NCBI RefSeq assembly: GCF_030295745.1
Contig: NZ_AP027291.1
Span: 682,001 to 746,000, forward strand
Reading direction: 5' to 3'
DNA length: 64,000 nucleotides
Source of the DNA: Mycolicibacterium sp. TUM20985
GTDB lineage: Bacteria; Actinomycetota; Actinomycetes; Mycobacteriales; Mycobacteriaceae
The notes under the pieces were generated by a model that was given only the letters and a program-made list of their open reading frames with translations, had not been told where the DNA came from and made no database searches. Below are positions 17,484-29,507 of the stretch, in pieces (within the stretch, counting starts at the first letter, position 1; each line of letters opens with the position of its first letter). The translations under genes and the position numbers were made by a program.

Positions 17484-18229
17484 GAGCGGACCTCCTTGTC
17501 CCGCAGACCCTTCGGATCGATCGTCTGCTGAATCAGCTGCAGCTCATCGCCGGAGGGCAGTCGGGAGCGGGCCGCCGAGTCGAGGCCATGCACCTCGAAC
17601 GACGTGTTCTCCGCGACCTGCTCCGGTTCCACGCCCGGATGCAGTGAGATTGCTCGCATCTGATGGTCGGGTCCGCCGAAGTCGAAGACGCCGAGGTTGC
17701 TGACCACGCGGTAGACGTTGAGGAACCGGTAGGCGGGGTTGTCGGGGTCCACCTTGTTCCAGCCGACCCCCGACACGATGTCGACGGTGTCGCAGAACAC
17801 CCGCGTGGAGTGATTGCCGACCCAGTAGCTGGTGGCGTGGTTGATGGCATTGCCCGGCGCGCCGCGGACGCCGAACATCTGCCGCGTCGGGTGCTGGATG
17901 GGCCCGAACGCCGAGAGGTTCTGATTGCCGTAGCGGTCGATCTGGTTGGCGCCCATCACGACGTGACGCCGGCCCCAGGAGAGCGTCTCGAAGACCCGGT
18001 TGAACGGCATCCATCCTTCGATGGCTGCGGCCGCGCCGATGGCGGGAGTGTCCGCGATCAGCCGAGCCTCACCGTCGGTCAACAGGATGTCGGGAGAGAA
18101 CGTCAGCCGGGCCAGTCGCGCGCCGATCGACACGATCGTCGTCATCGGGCTCACCATGATTTCACCTGCGTCACGGAATAATTCGGCACACGCGACGGCG
18201 CACACCTCGGCGCGGGATGCGGAGATCAT
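17480..18229 (-). CDS. ipdB: COCHEA-CoA hydrolase subunit beta, IpdB
   Basis: A 249-residue protein of the CoA-transferase I superfamily (beta-subunit type), with GARLARLTFSPDILLTDGEA and FNRVFETLSWGRRHVVMGANQIDRYGN. IpdA and IpdB together form the hydrolase that opens ring C of the steroid remnant (COCHEA-CoA). They are CoA-transferase-like in fold but do not transfer CoA. ATGA overlap with ipdA and GTGA overlap with ipdC indicate tight translational coupling. Equivalent of Rv3552. High confidence because all four genes of the operon are present in order. Confidence 0.9.
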   Translation of the reverse strand: MISASRAEVCAVACAELFRDAGEIMVSPMTTIVSIGARLARLTFSPDILLTDGEARLIADTPAIGAAAAIEGWMPFNRVFETLSWGRRHVVMGANQIDRYGNQNLSAFGPIQHPTRQMFGVRGAPGNAINHATSYWVGNHSTRVFCDTVDIVSGVGWNKVDPDNPAYRFLNVYRVVSNLGVFDFGGPDHQMRAISLHPGVEPEQVAENTSFEVHGLDSAARSRLPSGDELQLIQQTIDPKGLRDKEVRS

Positions 18230-19143
18230 GCTGAACCTTCCTCGAACTTGCGCACTGCCGCTTGGTAATCGGCTTCACTGCCGGAGAGGTAGGTGTCGAC
18301 GAACTGTGCCCACGTCTCGTCGGATGCCGCGGCCTCGGCGTAGTGACGTTGAAACTTCTCGTCGCGGCGGTAATCCGGTTCGTTGGTGGTGAAGTGGGCG
18401 CCGCCGGGTGCCTCCACGACCGTGTCGACCATCATCCGATTGATCAGCAGTGCCTGCGGTGGCACCGCCGCGATCAGGTCCTCGGTGGACACCACGCGTT
18501 CCACGGACAGGAAGCGCTTGTCGGCGGCCATCAGGAAGAGGTCGTCGAAGTAGGGGTCGATCCCGGCGTAGGCGGCGTTGCCGCGGGTGTCCCCGAGGTT
18601 CATGTGCACGAACGCGGCGTCCAATGTCAAGGCGGGCATGGCGATCAGCTCTTCGTAAGCGTCTTCCGGCGGGCGGGAGCGAAGTGACCCGGGAATGACA
18701 GAGGGAGTGGGGTACGGCGACGTGACCGTCTTGAGCTCGTCACCCCAGAAGGTGCGGACGTCGCTTCCGAGGCCTGCGCGGATGGGCAGGAAGGGCAGCC
18801 GCTGCGCCGCCGCCTGCAAACCGCACCGCACCATGCCCTCGTCCATCTCCCGCGCTTCGATCGCACCGGTGGTGCGGGCCTTGGCGAACCAGGGATCGTA
18901 GAAGGGCGGCGAGTCCAGTGATACGAAGCCGTAGTAGACCCGCTTCACCTTGCCCGCCGAGCAGAGCAGCCCGACGTCGGGACCGCCGTAGCTGACCACG
19001 GTCAGATCGGTGACGTCGGTGCGCAGCAGGGCCCGGATGAACGCCATCGGCTTGCGCCGCGAACCCCAGCCGCCGACGCCGATCGTCATACCGCTCTGGA
19101 TCGACGAGACCGCGTCGTCCAAAGTGGCTCTCTTATCGGTCAT
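18226..19143 (-). CDS. ipdA: COCHEA-CoA hydrolase subunit alpha, IpdA
   Basis: A 305-residue alpha-type CoA-transferase superfamily subunit. SSIQSGMTIGVGGWGSRRKP near the N-terminus is the usual opening of this fold, followed by DLTVVSYGGPDVGLL and AFVHMNLGDTRGNAAYAGIDPYFDD. With IpdB it hydrolyses the last ring of the steroid nucleus. It is slightly longer than M. tuberculosis IpdA (about 290 residues), mostly at the C-terminus (SEADYQAAVRKFEEGSA). Start ATG overlaps the echA20 stop; stop overlaps ipdB. Regulated by KstR2 through the operon promoter. Confidence 0.9.
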   Translation of the reverse strand: MTDKRATLDDAVSSIQSGMTIGVGGWGSRRKPMAFIRALLRTDVTDLTVVSYGGPDVGLLCSAGKVKRVYYGFVSLDSPPFYDPWFAKARTTGAIEAREMDEGMVRCGLQAAAQRLPFLPIRAGLGSDVRTFWGDELKTVTSPYPTPSVIPGSLRSRPPEDAYEELIAMPALTLDAAFVHMNLGDTRGNAAYAGIDPYFDDLFLMAADKRFLSVERVVSTEDLIAAVPPQALLINRMMVDTVVEAPGGAHFTTNEPDYRRDEKFQRHYAEAAASDETWAQFVDTYLSGSEADYQAAVRKFEEGSA

Positions 19144-19898
19144 TTGGTCTCCTTCTTCGACGTCCCCGCGAACGCGTCGCGGTGCTCGTCGGCGACGCCC
19201 GCGAGGTTCAGCTCGAACGTAAAGCCCTGCTCCATGCGGTAACTGGCGTTGACCTTCTGTACGTCGATCAGGTTCAACGCCTCCTTCGCCGCCCGGATGA
19301 CGCGGGTGTCCTTGACGGCGATGTCACGTGCGACGCGCAGCGCCGCCTCGTCGAGATCGGCGCGCGGAACCACCTCGTGCACGGAGCCGAACTGGTGCAG
19401 CGTGGCGGCGTCGACGGTGGCGGCGGTGAAGAACAGCCGCCGCATCATGTGCTGCGGGACCAGGCGGGAGAGGTGCGTGGCTGCGCCGAGCGCGCCGCGC
19501 TCCACCTCGGGCAGGCCGAACGTGGCGTCGTCGGAGGCGACGATCACGTCGGAATTGCCGACGAGGCCGATGCCGCCGCCGACACAGAATCCGTTGACCG
19601 CGGTCACCACGGGCACCTCGCACTCATAGACGGCGCGGAACGCGTGGAAGCAGCCGCGGTTGGCGTCGATGAGCGCGGTGAAGCCCTCGGTGTTCTGCAT
19701 CTCCTTGATGTCGACACCCGCGTTGAAGCCGCGTCCCTCGGCGCGGAGGATCACCACGTGGGTGTCCATGTCGCGCCCGGCGGCGGTGATCGCGTCGCCG
19801 AGTTCGAACCAGCCGCGCGACGGGATCGCGTTCACCGGTGGGTAATCGACGGTGACCGAGACGATGCCCGGCTCCACGGTCTTGGTGGTGATCGTCAT
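19140..19898 (-). CDS. echA20: Enoyl-CoA hydratase-family ring-D hydrolase EchA20
   Basis: A 252-residue crotonase-superfamily protein. Oxyanion-hole segments are visible in ILRAEGRGFNAGVDIKEMQ and VVTAVNGFCVGGGIGLVGNSDVIVAS, with FGLPEVERGALGA after them. In M. tuberculosis EchA20 (Rv3550) hydrolytically opens ring D of the HIP-derived CoA ester, despite belonging to a hydratase family. First gene of the echA20-ipdA-ipdB-ipdC operon; the leader carries a CAGGAG ribosome site and the KstR2 box lies 24 bases upstream, shared with the divergent SDR gene. Confidence 0.9.
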   Translation of the reverse strand: MTITTKTVEPGIVSVTVDYPPVNAIPSRGWFELGDAITAAGRDMDTHVVILRAEGRGFNAGVDIKEMQNTEGFTALIDANRGCFHAFRAVYECEVPVVTAVNGFCVGGGIGLVGNSDVIVASDDATFGLPEVERGALGAATHLSRLVPQHMMRRLFFTAATVDAATLHQFGSVHEVVPRADLDEAALRVARDIAVKDTRVIRAAKEALNLIDVQKVNASYRMEQGFTFELNLAGVADEHRDAFAGTSKKETK

Positions 19899-19922
19899 CC
19901 GAACTCCTGAGATGGCTACCTA

Positions 19923-19936
19923 AGCAAGCACTTGCT
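19923..19936. promoter_or_regulatory. KstR2 operator, echA20/SDR divergent promoter
   Basis: AGCAAGCACTTGCT matches AnCAAGnnCTTGnT and is the core of a longer perfect inverted repeat, AAGCAAG-CA-CTTGCTT (19922-19937). It is the most symmetrical of the three KstR2 boxes here and lies between divergent echA20 and the SDR gene at 19952. Confidence 0.93.
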
Positions 19937-19939
19937 TGG

Positions 19940-19945
19940 TACGCT
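19940..19945 (+). promoter_or_regulatory. Putative -10 element, leaderless SDR promoter
   Basis: TACGCT, three bases after the KstR2 box and six bases before the GTG at 19952. The same geometry is seen at fadE30 and kstR2, arguing for a real, repressor-covered leaderless promoter. Confidence 0.55.
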
Positions 19946-19951
19946 AGCACA

Positions 19952-20743
19952 GTGATCGACACGGCTGACAGCGCTACGTCCGGTGCCGGGGTGAACCTTC
20001 TATTGGCGGGCCGCGTCGTCCTGGTGACCGGTGGCGTGCGCGGTGTCGGCGCCGGCGTCAGCGCCGTGTTCGCCGGTCAGGGCGCCACGGTCGTGACGTG
20101 CGCCCGTCGTCCCGTCGACGGCCTGCCGTACGAGTTCTTGCCGTGCGACGTCCGAGACGACGACGCCGTCGCGGCGCTCATAGACACCATCGTGTCTCGG
20201 CATGGCCGGCTCGACGTCGTGGTCAACAACGCGGGCGGTTCGCCATACGTGCTCGCCGCGGACGCCTCGGCCAAGTTCAGCACCAAGATCATCGAGCTCA
20301 ACCTTCTCGGGCCGCTGTCGGTGTCGCAACACGCCAACGCGCAGATGCAGACTCAGGACCGCGGCGGGTCGATCATCAACGTGGCCAGCGTCAGCGGTCG
20401 CAGGCCAACGCCCGGCACGGCAGCCTACGGCGCGGCCAAGGCAGGCATCGAAAGTCTCACCGCCACACTGGCCGTCGAGTGGGCCCCCAAGGTGCGGGTC
20501 AACTCCCTCGTGGTCGGCATGGTGGAGACCGAGCAGTCCGAGCTCTTCTACGGTGACGCCGAGTCGATCGCCGCCATCTCGGCCAACGTCCCGATGGGCA
20601 GGCTCGCCAAGCCCGCCGACGTCGGATGGGCTGCCGCGTTCCTGGCGAGCGACGTCGCGTCCTACATCAGTGGGGCGTCACTCGAGGTACACGGCGGCGG
20701 AGAGCCACCGCACTATCTCGCCACGACGAGTGCAATCAAGTAA
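19952..20743 (+). CDS. Short-chain dehydrogenase (Rv3549c-like)
   Basis: A 263-residue SDR with an imperfect glycine-rich motif (TGGVRGVGAGV), VNNAGG, catalytic Ser in NVASVSG and YGAAK in TAAYGAAKAG. The C-terminal ISGASLEVHGGGEPPHYL is SDR-like. GTG at 19952 follows the -10 element by six bases. It is first of two SDR genes in the KstR2-controlled plus-strand unit and corresponds by position to Rv3549c. It probably oxidises or reduces a hydroxyacyl-CoA in HIP breakdown, but its exact step is not established. Confidence 0.85.
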   Translation: MIDTADSATSGAGVNLLLAGRVVLVTGGVRGVGAGVSAVFAGQGATVVTCARRPVDGLPYEFLPCDVRDDDAVAALIDTIVSRHGRLDVVVNNAGGSPYVLAADASAKFSTKIIELNLLGPLSVSQHANAQMQTQDRGGSIINVASVSGRRPTPGTAAYGAAKAGIESLTATLAVEWAPKVRVNSLVVGMVETEQSELFYGDAESIAAISANVPMGRLAKPADVGWAAAFLASDVASYISGASLEVHGGGEPPHYLATTSAIK

Positions 20744-20760
20744 CGAGGGAGACAACGGAC

Positions 20761-21666
20761 ATGGGTTTGCTTGACGGCCGGGTGGTCATCGTCACGGGAT
20801 CGGGCGGTGGGATTGGGCGCGCACACGCGCTGGCCTTCGCCGCCGAGGGCGCACGGGTCGTCGTCAACGACATCGGCGTCGGCCTGGACGGGTCGCCCGC
20901 GGGCGGCGGCAGCGCAGCCCAGGGGGTGGTCGACGAAATCGTCTCGGCCGGTGGGGAAGCCGTCACCAGCGGAGCCAACGTCGCCGACTGGACGCAAGCC
21001 GAGGGCCTCATCCAGACCGCGGTCGACTCATTCGGCGGCCTCGACGTACTGGTGAACAACGCCGGCATCGTCCGCGACCGGATGTTCGCCAACACCAGCG
21101 AAGAGGAGTTCGACGCCGTCACCGCCGTGCACCTGAAGGGGCACTTCGCCACCATGAAGCATGCCGCGGCGTACTGGCGTGCCAGGTCCAAGGCCGGCCA
21201 GACGGTGGACGCGCGCATCATCAACACCAGTTCCGGTGCTGGCCTGCAAGGCAGTGTGGGACAAGCGAATTACAGTGCCGCCAAGGCGGGTATCGCCGCC
21301 ATGACGCTCGTCGCATCGGCCGAGATGGGCCGCTACGGCGTCACCGTCAACGCCATCGCCCCGTCGGCCCGCACCCGGATGACCGAGACGGTGTTCGCCG
21401 AGATGATGTCCACTCAGGACGCCGCCTTCGACGCGATGGCGCCGGAGAACGTCTCGCCCCTGGTGGTGTGGCTGGGCAGCGTCGAATCGCGGGACGTCAC
21501 GGGTCGGGTCTTCGAGGTCGAGGGCGGAGTCATCCGCATCGCCGAGGGCTGGGCGCACGGGCCGCAGATCGACAAGGGCGCCCGCTGGGATCCCACCGAA
21601 CTCGCGCCCGTGGTAACCGATCTGCTCGCCAAGGCACGGCCGCCGGTACCCGTCTACGGGGCCTGA
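20761..21666 (+). CDS. Short-chain dehydrogenase, MFE-2 type (Rv3548c-like)
   Basis: A 301-residue SDR resembling the hydroxyacyl-CoA dehydrogenase domain of peroxisomal multifunctional enzyme type 2. Features are TGSGGGIGRAHALAFAAEGA, NDIGVGLDG, LVNNAGIVRDRMFANTSEEE, NTSSGAGLQG and NYSAAKAGIAAM. ATG at 20761 is chosen because the homologous sequence MGLLDGRVVIVTG begins there and a GAGGGAG-like ribosome site precedes it. The upstream in-frame extension lies in the previous gene. Equivalent in position and length to Rv3548c. Its last 13 bases overlap the convergent Ddn-type gene. Confidence 0.86.
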   Translation: MGLLDGRVVIVTGSGGGIGRAHALAFAAEGARVVVNDIGVGLDGSPAGGGSAAQGVVDEIVSAGGEAVTSGANVADWTQAEGLIQTAVDSFGGLDVLVNNAGIVRDRMFANTSEEEFDAVTAVHLKGHFATMKHAAAYWRARSKAGQTVDARIINTSSGAGLQGSVGQANYSAAKAGIAAMTLVASAEMGRYGVTVNAIAPSARTRMTETVFAEMMSTQDAAFDAMAPENVSPLVVWLGSVESRDVTGRVFEVEGGVIRIAEGWAHGPQIDKGARWDPTELAPVVTDLLAKARPPVPVYGA

Positions 21667-22118
21667 GCTGGCTCGCACACCACCAGTGGAATCACCCTGT
21701 CGGCGGCGTCGCGATAGCCCTTGTACGGCGGATATGTCTTGATGAGCACCGGCCAGTAGCGCCTGCGCTCCTCGTCGGTGGCGTCACGCGCGGTCATGGT
21801 CAGGTGCTCGTCTCGAACCTGAACCCGGACTGCGGGATTGGCCTTGAGGTTGAGATACCACAGAGGGTGCTCGTCCCGGCCGCCGAACGACGCGGGAAGG
21901 ACCACCTTCGCACCGTCGCGCAGGTACAGCGTCGCCGCGGTCCGTGGCGTGCCGGACCTGCGACCGGTCGTGGTGACGAGCGCGGCGGGGAACCAAAGGA
22001 GTTTGGCCCCCAGTCGTCCGTTGGTGCGTCGATAGACCGCGATGTGTCCTCGGGCGAACTGCTTCATCGCCCATGCGAGCAGCCCCGAATTGCGGATCCG
22101 TTCCGAGACGTCGGCCAT
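21654..22118 (-). CDS. Deazaflavin (F420)-dependent nitroreductase-family protein
   Basis: A protein of about 154 residues from the Ddn/FDOR-B family. Family landmarks are [43 protein letters not shown] and LTMTARDATDEERRRYWPVLIKTYPPYKGYRDAADRVIPLVVCEP. It would use F420H2 as hydride donor; the physiological substrate is unknown. ATG at 22118 is preferred; GTG at 22124 is an alternative. It is the more divergent of two Ddn-like genes here and ends convergently within the SDR gene. The rest of the small reductase cluster is upstream on the same strand. Confidence 0.85.
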   Translation of the reverse strand: MADVSERIRNSGLLAWAMKQFARGHIAVYRRTNGRLGAKLLWFPAALVTTTGRRSGTPRTAATLYLRDGAKVVLPASFGGRDEHPLWYLNLKANPAVRVQVRDEHLTMTARDATDEERRRYWPVLIKTYPPYKGYRDAADRVIPLVVCEPAQAP

Positions 22119-22157
22119 GACCACTACTTAGCCGGGTGGAACCGATCGCAAACTCGG

Positions 22158-22880
22158 CTACTTCTTGGTGCGTCGGCGACCGCCGTGCCAGTCCTCCTGT
22201 GCGCCCACGGCCGTGGGGTCGACGCCGAAGCTGGCCAGCTGCGGTCGCTCGCGCAGGCTGCGCTTGAGCTCGGCGAAACCCGGAAACGACGCCAGACCGA
22301 CGACGTGATCCCACAGGGCGCCGGCATCGTCCTCGTCGGGCAACCGGCTGATCACCGGGCCGAAGAACGCGGTGCCCCCGGGCGGCCGGAAGTGCAGGAT
22401 CGGCGTGCCGACGTCCCGGCCGGTCAGGGCGAGTGCCCCATCGGTCTCGGCGCGGATCTCGTCGTCCAGCGTCGTGTCGTCGAGGGCGTCGGCCAGGGCG
22501 GTCGGCAGGCCGAGCGACGCGAGCAGCGGCTCGAGGACGTGCCGGGCACCCTGGTCGGACGCGGACAGCGGATCGACCGTGCGCGACGTGTCGAAGATGC
22601 GCGTGCCGAGCGCCTCGTACAAGGGGCCGACCGCGGACCGCCCGTGCTCGGCGCGCACCTTCGCGGCCACCCGCAACAGGCGCAGCCCTGCGGTATGGCC
22701 CGCCTCGTACTCCGGCGGGAAGTGCGCGTCATAGTCGATGTGCGCGTTGAGGATTCGCAGCGAGATGAATCGCCAGTCGACCCGGTATTCGCGCTGGGCC
22801 GCGACCATCCGCACCCACTTGCTGGTCATCCAGGCGAACGGGCACACCGGGTCGAAGTAGAAGTGCAGATCGTCGGCCAC
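22158..22880 (-). CDS. DsbA-fold oxidoreductase (Rv2466c-like) with one active-site Cys
   Basis: About 240 residues with a thioredoxin/DsbA fold related to the mycothiol-dependent reductase Rv2466c. Landmarks are HFYFDPVCPFAWMTSKWV at the N-terminus, a long helical insertion (PLYEALGTRIFDTSRTV), the cis-proline segment VGTPILHF and FFGPVISRLPDEDDAG. The active-site motif is CPFA, whereas Rv2466c has CPWC, so the second (resolving) cysteine is missing; this is the only cysteine in the protein. It starts at GTG 22880, 17 bases after the upstream ddn gene. A glutathione/mycothiol-transferase-like role is possible. Family is secure; chemistry is open. Confidence 0.78.
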   Translation of the reverse strand: MADDLHFYFDPVCPFAWMTSKWVRMVAAQREYRVDWRFISLRILNAHIDYDAHFPPEYEAGHTAGLRLLRVAAKVRAEHGRSAVGPLYEALGTRIFDTSRTVDPLSASDQGARHVLEPLLASLGLPTALADALDDTTLDDEIRAETDGALALTGRDVGTPILHFRPPGGTAFFGPVISRLPDEDDAGALWDHVVGLASFPGFAELKRSLRERPQLASFGVDPTAVGAQEDWHGGRRRTKK

Positions 22881-22897
22881 GAGCGGCTCCCCGGCCG

Positions 22898-26285
<3,388 letters not shown>

Positions 26286-26325
26286 GTTCCCGCGCAGCAG
26301 CGCAATCGGATCAAGGAGGATTCGG

Positions 26326-27342
26326 GTGGACTTCAGTCTCGACGAAGGACAGCAGGCCGTCGCCGATGTGGTGACCTCTGCTCTCGAGCGGGACAACAGC
26401 TGGGACGCGCTCGTCTCCGGCGGCGTCGTTGCCTTCGGCGTCCCCGAACGACTCGGTGGTGACGGACTGGGGCTGCCCGAGATCACGACCTCCCTGACCG
26501 AGATTGGCAGGCACGGCACGGTGAGCCCCGCTCTGGCCACGCTCGGCTTCGGCCTCATCCCGCTACTCGACCTCGCCTCAGACGAGCAGCAGGACCGCTT
26601 CCTGGCCGGGGTGGCCAAGGGTGGCGTGCTGACCGCAGCGTTGAACGAGCCGGGATCGGCACTGCAGGAGCGGCCGGCGACCAAACTCTCGGACGGTCGG
26701 CTCTCCGGAACCAAGGTCGGCGTTCCGTATGCGGCCCAAGCGGATTGGCTCGTCGTCAGCACTGACGCCGGTGTCGTTGTGGTGTCTCCGAAGGCCGACG
26801 GAGTGACGTTGGTACAGACGCTTGCCGCCAACGGCTCCGACGAGTACGTCGTCACCTTCGCCGACGTGGCCGTGCCCCAGTCGGACGTGCTGCCCGGCTC
26901 GGCGGGGACCGACCCCGTGCACCGCCTCAATCAGTTGGTGCTGGCGTCGATCGGCGCCTTCGCGGCGGGACTCGTCGCCGGCGCCCTGCGGTTGACCGCC
27001 GACTACGTGGCCAAGCGTGAGCAGTTCGGCAGGCCACTGTCCACCTTCCAGACCGTCGCGGCTCAGCTCGCGGAGGTCTATATCGCCTCGCGCACAATCG
27101 CATTGGCGTCGACCTCGGTGATCTGGCGGCTCAGCGAGGGTCGTGATGCCGACGCCGATCTCGAGGTACTCGGCTACTGGCTGACGTCGCAGGCGCCGCC
27201 GAACATGCAGACCTGTCACCACTTGCACGGCGGAATGGGCATGGACATCACCTACCCGATGAACCGCTACTACTCCACAGTCAAGGACCTGACCCGCTTC
27301 CTGGGTGGTCCTGCTTATCGTCTCGACCTGGTGGGAGCCTGA
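26326..27342 (+). CDS. fadE28: Acyl-CoA dehydrogenase ChsE1 (FadE28)
   Basis: A 338-residue short-type acyl-CoA dehydrogenase, starting at GTG 26326 behind AAGGAGGA. Visible segments are YVAKREQFGRPLSTFQTVAAQLAEVYI and the late HHLHGGMGMDITYPMNRYYS. ChsE1 (Rv3544c) pairs with ChsE2 as an alpha2beta2 enzyme that dehydrogenates the 3-carbon side-chain thioester (3-oxo-4-pregnene-20-carboxyl-CoA), the last cycle of side-chain removal. Its stop is followed directly by the chsE2 ATG. Length matches the M. tuberculosis protein within one residue. Confidence 0.91.
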   Translation: MDFSLDEGQQAVADVVTSALERDNSWDALVSGGVVAFGVPERLGGDGLGLPEITTSLTEIGRHGTVSPALATLGFGLIPLLDLASDEQQDRFLAGVAKGGVLTAALNEPGSALQERPATKLSDGRLSGTKVGVPYAAQADWLVVSTDAGVVVVSPKADGVTLVQTLAANGSDEYVVTFADVAVPQSDVLPGSAGTDPVHRLNQLVLASIGAFAAGLVAGALRLTADYVAKREQFGRPLSTFQTVAAQLAEVYIASRTIALASTSVIWRLSEGRDADADLEVLGYWLTSQAPPNMQTCHHLHGGMGMDITYPMNRYYSTVKDLTRFLGGPAYRLDLVGA

Positions 27343-27343
27343 A

Positions 27344-28507
27344 ATGTTCATCGAGTTGACCCCCGAGCAGCGGCAGCTGCAGGCCGAGATGCGGCAATAC
27401 TTCAGCAATCTCATCTCGCCGGAAGAGGCGAAGGAGATGGAGGTCGACCGGCACGGCAAGGCCTACCGGGCGATCATCAAGCGGATGGGCTCCGACGGAA
27501 AGTTGGGCGTCGGCTGGCCAAAGGAGTTCGGCGGCCACGGCTTCGGACCCATCGAACAGCAGATCTTCGTCAACGAGGCGGCCCGCGCCGACGTGCCGCT
27601 GCCCGCGGTGACGCTGCAAACGGTCGGGCCCACGCTGCAGGTGTACGGGACGGAACTGCAGAAGAAGAAGTTCCTCCCCGCGATCCTCGCCGGTGACGTC
27701 CACTTCGCGATTGGGTATTCCGAGCCAGAAGCCGGCACCGATCTCGCGGCGCTGCGGACCAGTGCGGTACGGCAGGGCGATGAGTACATCGTCAACGGTC
27801 AGAAGATCTGGACCACCGGCGGCCATGATGCCGACTATCTCTGGCTGGCCGTCCGCACCGATCCGGAAGCCGCGAAGCACAAGGGCATTTCGATTCTCAT
27901 CGTCGACACCACGGACCCCGGGTACTCGTGGACGCCGATCATTTTGTCCGACGGCGCGCACCACACCAATGCGACCTACTTCAACGACGTGCGGGTGCCC
28001 GTCGAGATGTTGGTCGGTGAGGAGAACGCGGGGTGGCGGTTGATCACCACGCAGCTGAACCACGAGCGCGTCATGCTCGGCCCCGCAGGCAAGGTGGCCG
28101 GCATCTACGACCGCGTCCACACGTGGGCATCGAAGCCGGGCGGCAACGGCGTCACCCCAATCGACCATGACGACGTCAAACGTGCACTCGGTGAGATCCG
28201 CGCGATCTGGCGGATCAACGAACTGCTCAACTGGCAGGTGGCCGCCGGTGGCGAGGAGATCAACATCGCCGATGCCGCCGCGACCAAGGTCTTCGGCACC
28301 GAGCGGATCCAGCGGGTGGGACGCCTCGCCGAGGAGATCGTCGGAAAGTACGGCAACCCCGCCGAAGCCGATACCGGCGAGTTGCAGGACTGGCTGGACA
28401 GTCAGACCAAGCGAAACCTGGTGATCACGTTCGGCGGCGGGGTCAACGAGGTGATGCGCGAGATGATCGCCGCCTCTGGTCTGAGGGTCCCCCGGGTTCC
28501 CCGCTGA
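27344..28507 (+). CDS. fadE29: Acyl-CoA dehydrogenase ChsE2 (FadE29)
   Basis: A 387-residue acyl-CoA dehydrogenase, identical in length to M. tuberculosis FadE29 (Rv3543c). It has GWPKEFGGHGFGPIEQQIF, GYSEPEAGTDLAALRTSA, NGQKIWTTGG and the C-terminal region FGGGVNEVMREMIA. It is the catalytic-glutamate partner expected for ChsE1. ATG at 27344, one base after the chsE1 stop, is preferred because the ACAD sequence begins there (MFIELTPEQRQLQAEM). Co-transcribed with the rest of the cyp125 operon. Confidence 0.91.
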   Translation: MFIELTPEQRQLQAEMRQYFSNLISPEEAKEMEVDRHGKAYRAIIKRMGSDGKLGVGWPKEFGGHGFGPIEQQIFVNEAARADVPLPAVTLQTVGPTLQVYGTELQKKKFLPAILAGDVHFAIGYSEPEAGTDLAALRTSAVRQGDEYIVNGQKIWTTGGHDADYLWLAVRTDPEAAKHKGISILIVDTTDPGYSWTPIILSDGAHHTNATYFNDVRVPVEMLVGEENAGWRLITTQLNHERVMLGPAGKVAGIYDRVHTWASKPGGNGVTPIDHDDVKRALGEIRAIWRINELLNWQVAAGGEEINIADAAATKVFGTERIQRVGRLAEEIVGKYGNPAEADTGELQDWLDSQTKRNLVITFGGGVNEVMREMIAASGLRVPRVPR

Positions 28508-28535
28508 TGAGCGCTCGCGCGAAGAGGAGACGACC

Positions 28536-29507
28536 GTGAGCGCCATCGACGACATCCGCAGCGCAGCGGAGCGGGTCAGGGCCGAGGGCAAGAGCAAGCC
28601 ACGGGTCGGACGCCATGCGGTGAACCAGCCCATGATCGACCATTGGCTCGACGCCATCGGCGACCGCAACCCGATCTACGTCGACGGATCGGCGGCCAAG
28701 GCAGCAGGGCATCCCGGCATCGTCGCGCCTCCGGCGATGATCCAGGTCTGGACGATGATGGGTCTGGGCGGAGTTCGCCCCGACGACGATCCGCTGGGCA
28801 AGATCCTCGAATTGTTCGATGACGCAGGCTATATCGGCGTCGTCGCCACTAACTGCGAGCAGACCTACCACCGCTACCTCCGGCCGGGCGAAGAGGTCAG
28901 TGTCGCGGCGGAGCTGACCGACGTCGTCGGCCCCAAGCAGACTGCGCTCGGCGAGGCGTTCTTCATCACCCAGAAGATCACCTGGCAGGTCGGCGATGAG
29001 GACGTCGCCGAGATGATGTGGCGCATCATGAAGTTCATCCCCCGGGACGATGCGAACGCCGCCGCCGTCGCGACGTCGGTCCCCGAGGACCTCGACGCCG
29101 ATTCGGCGATGCGCCCCGCGTCGTCCAAGGACACCAAGTTCTTCTGGGACGGCGTCAGCGCCCACGAGCTGCGCATCCAGAAACGCGCCGACGACAGCCT
29201 GCAGCACCCACCGGTGCCCGCACTGTGGCTGGACAAGGAGCAGACGACCGATTACGTCGTCGCCAGTGGCAAGGGCGCGGTGTTCAGCTTCGTCGTGCAC
29301 CACGCGCCCAAGGTGCCCGGCCGCACCCTGCCGTTCGTCATCGCGCTCGTCGAACTCGAGGAGGGGGTGCGGATGCTCGGTGAGCTCCGCAACGTCGACC
29401 CCGCCCGGGTGGAGATCGGAATGCCCGTGCGCGCCATGTACATCGACTTCCCGGCCAACGACGTCGGTCCGGCCTGGACCAATTACGCATGGGAGCCTGC
29501 CCAGTGA
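28536..29507 (+). CDS. chsH2: MaoC-DUF35 enoyl-CoA hydratase subunit ChsH2
   Basis: A 323-residue two-domain protein. The N-terminal half is a MaoC-like hot-dog domain (QPMIDHWLDAIGDRNPIYVD...GIVAPPAMIQVW). The C-terminal half is a DUF35 OB-fold/zinc-ribbon-type domain (LRIQKRADDSLQHPPVPALWLD, FSFVVHHAPKVPG, VGMPVRAMYIDF-like). In M. tuberculosis ChsH1-ChsH2 hydrates the 17-pregnadienoyl-CoA. The DUF35 part docks the aldolase Ltp2, encoded two genes downstream. GTG at 28536 follows GAAGAGGAGA. The stop overlaps chsH1 (GTGA). Confidence 0.9.
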   Translation: MSAIDDIRSAAERVRAEGKSKPRVGRHAVNQPMIDHWLDAIGDRNPIYVDGSAAKAAGHPGIVAPPAMIQVWTMMGLGGVRPDDDPLGKILELFDDAGYIGVVATNCEQTYHRYLRPGEEVSVAAELTDVVGPKQTALGEAFFITQKITWQVGDEDVAEMMWRIMKFIPRDDANAAAVATSVPEDLDADSAMRPASSKDTKFFWDGVSAHELRIQKRADDSLQHPPVPALWLDKEQTTDYVVASGKGAVFSFVVHHAPKVPGRTLPFVIALVELEEGVRMLGELRNVDPARVEIGMPVRAMYIDFPANDVGPAWTNYAWEPAQ

